Shown here one piece after another: positions 7,094 to 8,878 of a DNA stretch of 8,878 nt. A program made the translations under genes and the position numbers. How positions within the stretch are numbered: the first letter of the stretch is position 1; each line of letters opens with the position of its first letter. The notes beneath the pieces are model-generated. The model saw only the letters and a program-made list of their open reading frames with translations, did no database searches and was not told where the DNA came from. Origin of the DNA: Candidatus Pacearchaeota archaeon (lineage in GTDB: Archaea; Nanobdellota; Nanobdellia; Pacearchaeales; GW2011-AR1); NCBI GenBank assembly GCA_002688875.1, contig NZDU01000037.1, positions 20,799 through 29,676 on the forward strand, in the 5' to 3' direction.

Positions 7094-7114
7094 ATGCTAC
7101 TATATATTATTATG
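7088..7114. repeat. Perfect 7-base inverted repeat spanning the divergent start codons
   Basis: CATAATA (7088-7094) and TATTATG (7108-7114) are exact reverse complements around a 13-base spacer. The outer three bases of each arm are the start codons of the two divergent genes. It could be an operator, or simply two copies of the same A/T-rich initiation context. The 21-base region between genes (7091-7111) contains nothing else I can identify. Confidence 0.4.
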
Positions 7115-7960
7115 TCTACACCTGAATTTTTATTACCCGATGTTGATCGTAGCAAACGAAGAGCAGTAACAACAGCATTTACAAACATGGCGAAAGCATT
7201 TGGCAAAGAACCATGGCCATATGAAAAGTATGTTAAAGATGGCATTCCTAATCATGCTGTGACATGGGGAATACTACGTGGATCTGATTTGATGTATCGT
7301 GAGGCACAAGCCAAAGGAAAAACGTTTTACTATGTTGACCATGCTTATATTGATAGTGGGCATGATAGGCTGAATAAACGTAACAAAGCAGTAGGTAAAG
7401 AAGAAGTTACTTGGTATAGGATTATTAAAAATGACCATCAAATTAAACATTGGGGCATGGATATCTCAGATGTTAATGACAGTGATAGATTAGAAAAATA
7501 TTTTGATATTAAAATACAACCTTTTAGAACTACAGGAGATATAATTTTAATACTACCACCTACTCATGCAATTAAAACTTTTTTTAAAGTAGAAAATTGG
7601 ACAGAAAGAATGTTAGAAAAGTACAAAGGAGAAAATTGTATAGTAAGAGAAAAACCATATAATCCTCGTATGCAAATTACAGAAAAAGGATATATGGATA
7701 AAATTGATGAACCTACAGACAATTCAGCAGGGCCTTTAACAGAAGTTTTAGAAAAAACTAAAAAGGTTGTTACATATAATTCTAATACACTTGTGAATGC
7801 ACTTCTAGATGGTATAAAAGTAGAAGCAAGTGATAATTCATGTTTGTCAATATATGATTGTGATCGTATGTTATGGCTTAAATATCTTGCACATTGTCAA
7901 TATAATTCTCATGAGCTTGATAGTGGTGAGTGGTTTGATTGTTGCAATCTTTGGCAATAG
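7112..7960 (+). CDS. GT-B-like protein related to the capsule-type transferase, shorter diverged paralog
   Basis: 282 residues from ATG 7112 (MSTPEFLLPD). An in-frame TTG at 7064 and ATGs at 7079 and 7094 would extend it into or next to the divergent gene, so they are less likely. The N-terminal part has A-V-T-W-G-I-L-R-G-S-D (49-59) and T-F-Y-Y-V-D-H-A-Y-I (71-80), which look like beta-loop elements of a first Rossmann-like domain. The C-terminal half aligns with the gene at 6077-7090 at DRLEKYFDIKIQPFRTTGD (125-143), VVTYNSNTLVNALLDGIKV (219-237) and WLKYLAHCQYNSHELDSGEW (255-274). The RPHP motif of the paralog is replaced by REKPYNP (179-185), and the H of HNST is Y222, so activity or donor may differ. 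It lacks a visible Shine-Dalgarno and is followed 16 bases later by the fourth GT-A-like gene. A role in the same glycan pathway is inferred. Confidence 0.7.
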   Translation: MSTPEFLLPDVDRSKRRAVTTAFTNMAKAFGKEPWPYEKYVKDGIPNHAVTWGILRGSDLMYREAQAKGKTFYYVDHAYIDSGHDRLNKRNKAVGKEEVTWYRIIKNDHQIKHWGMDISDVNDSDRLEKYFDIKIQPFRTTGDIILILPPTHAIKTFFKVENWTERMLEKYKGENCIVREKPYNPRMQITEKGYMDKIDEPTDNSAGPLTEVLEKTKKVVTYNSNTLVNALLDGIKVEASDNSCLSIYDCDRMLWLKYLAHCQYNSHELDSGEWFDCCNLWQ

Positions 7961-7976
7961 ATTGTAAAATTTTATT

Positions 7977-8768
7977 ATGACAATAGCAGTAATAACGACA
8001 TTTCCAGAAAAAAGTTATAAAGTTTATGGCGAAAGAATGATTGATAGTTTTGTCGCCCACTGGTCTCGTAATATTATCCTCCATGTGTATTACGAAGGAT
8101 CGTGCCCTCCCGATAAGGGCGATAGGGTCAAGTATGTTGACTTACACCAAGCATCACCTGACCTTGTCGCTTTTAAAAACAAATACAAAAATGATCCTGT
8201 TGCCAATGGAGAAACTAACGAGATACCAGGTGGTGTAAGACGATTACCAGAAGCAGGTAAAAATGACAAAGGTAAAGAATCATACTTGTGGGATTCTGTT
8301 CGTTTTGCTCATAAAACATTTTGTGTTGATCATGCATTGAAAACAATAGATGCTGATATGGTGTTGTGGTTAGACGCTGACACTTATACATTTGCAGATG
8401 TGCCAGAAAGTTTTGTAAGAAATACTTTGCCTGAAGATAAAATGACTTGTTATTTGGGCAGAGGTGGTATGTATCCAGAATGTGGATGGGTAGGATACAA
8501 CAAGAAGCATCCAAAGTTGATGGATTTTATGAATACATGGACTGACCTGTACACCAAAGACACAATCTTTAATGAACTTGAATGGCATGATAGTTACATA
8601 TGGTATCAAATATTATTAAGAATGAATAAAGATCTTGGACATGATTTAGGTGCAGGTATTCCAGGGAAACACATTTTTATTAATAGTGTGCTAGGCAAGT
8701 ATATTGATCATTTAAAAGGTAATAGAAAAAAATTTGGTCAAAGTTTTAAAAGTGATTGGAACAAATGA
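7977..8768 (+). CDS. GT-A-like glycosyltransferase, DAD/HLKG family, copy 4
   Basis: 263 residues. The family signature is complete: MTIAVITTFPEKSYKVYGER at the N-terminus, LWDSVRFAHKTF (104-115), MVLWLDADTYTF with the metal motif D133-A-D135, PEDKMTCYLGRG (152-163), G-W-V-G-Y-N-K-K-H-P-K (170-180), and INSVLGKYIDHLKG (235-248). It is on the opposite strand from the other three copies. It shares the WDSVRF-type block with copy 1 (YDAIRF) rather than the VKF block of copies 2 and 3, so it seems nearer to copy 1. A small insert rich in G, P and R (about 80-100) replaces the extra segment of copy 1. It starts 16 bases after the GT-B-like gene with no clear ribosome site. It ends in a 4-base ATGA overlap with the next gene, so the right-hand genes look co-translated. 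Probably a cytosolic nucleotide-sugar transferase; linkage unknown. Confidence 0.82.
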   Translation: MTIAVITTFPEKSYKVYGERMIDSFVAHWSRNIILHVYYEGSCPPDKGDRVKYVDLHQASPDLVAFKNKYKNDPVANGETNEIPGGVRRLPEAGKNDKGKESYLWDSVRFAHKTFCVDHALKTIDADMVLWLDADTYTFADVPESFVRNTLPEDKMTCYLGRGGMYPECGWVGYNKKHPKLMDFMNTWTDLYTKDTIFNELEWHDSYIWYQILLRMNKDLGHDLGAGIPGKHIFINSVLGKYIDHLKGNRKKFGQSFKSDWNK

Positions 8769-8878
8769 CATTACATTTATATTGTCCACCTAACACACAA
8801 TCTAAAGCATATCTTGTGATTGACAATGTGCGTAAAGGTTGGTCTGAAACTATTGATATAAAAAATTATGCTCGTACA
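8765..8878 (+). CDS. Unrecognised protein, N-terminal 38 codons only
   Basis: An ATG overlaps the stop of the preceding transferase by 4 bases (ATGA) and opens a frame with no stop up to the window edge. The visible residues begin MTLHLYCPPNTQSKAYL and continue through VRKGWSETIDIKNYART. The first strand (LHLYCPP) could be the opening strand of a Rossmann or GT-B domain, but this is too little to assign. The ATGA junction and the same codon style support it being a real gene of the rightward operon. Confidence 0.6.
   Translation, partial: MTLHLYCPPNTQSKAYLVIDNVRKGWSETIDIKNYART

Noticed and set aside
7064..7111. Upstream starts (TTG 7064, ATG 7079, ATG 7094) for the plus-strand GT-B-like gene
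   Set aside because: The first two overlap the divergent gene, none has a ribosome site, and the extra residues look like translated promoter DNA. ATG 7112 is preferred, though 7094 cannot be fully excluded.
7091..7111. T4-like late promoter (TATAAATA type)
   Set aside because: The nearest match, TATATATT, is partial and expected by chance in A/T-only sequence.
8215..8609. Overlapping minus-strand open frames opposite the fourth transferase
   Set aside because: They run antisense to a gene with a clear family signature, and their residue make-up is cysteine, histidine and threonine rich, typical of a shadow frame.
1..8878. CRISPR array, tRNA, rRNA, riboswitch, insertion sequence or attachment site
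   Set aside because: No spaced direct repeats, cloverleaf, transposase frame or terminal repeats were seen, and there is almost no non-coding space to hold them.

Overview
This is an AT-rich window (roughly one third GC by eye) packed wall to wall with genes for building and attaching unusual sugars. It holds nine largely complete or complete coding regions plus a short 3' fragment, in two divergent blocks. The largest gap between genes is 21 bases, and several genes overlap by 4 or 8 bases. No rRNA, tRNA, CRISPR array, IS element, integrase or structural phage gene is visible. The composition, the tight packing and the kind of sugar genes fit a surface-polysaccharide island of a streamlined marine bacterium (SAR11-like), or the glycan-gene block of a large marine phage. 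The window alone cannot decide between these.

Leftward block (minus strand, transcribed from about 7090 toward 1): a GT-B-like capsule-type transferase (6077-7090), an AsnB-type glutamine amidotransferase/amide synthetase (4462-6075), two adjacent related GT-A-like glycosyltransferases (3638-4453 and 2848-3645), a ColD-like PLP sugar 3-dehydratase (1676-2851), a third GT-A-like transferase (831-1679), and an SDR nucleotide-sugar epimerase/dehydratase/reductase that runs off the left edge (1-828). All seven are within 8 bases of each other or overlap, so they look like one operon.

Rightward block (plus strand, from about 7112): a shorter, diverged relative of the GT-B-like protein (7112-7960), a fourth member of the GT-A-like family (7977-8768), and the first 38 codons of an unrecognised gene (8765-8878) that leaves the window. 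The two blocks fire from a 21-base A/T-rich spacer whose start codons lie at the outer ends of a perfect 7-base inverted repeat.

How the genes may work together (inference): the SDR and the dehydratase would make a nucleotide-activated sugar, probably a 3,6-dideoxyhexose if the dehydratase uses the ColD substrate. The AsnB-like enzyme would amidate a carboxyl group on a sugar or sugar substituent. The four DxD-type transferases and two GT-B-like proteins would assemble the oligosaccharide. The most distinctive points are the lysine-to-histidine active site in the dehydratase, the four-member transferase family sharing a D-A-D motif and a C-terminal H-L-K-G motif, and the two-member GT-B-like family split across the divergent promoter region.
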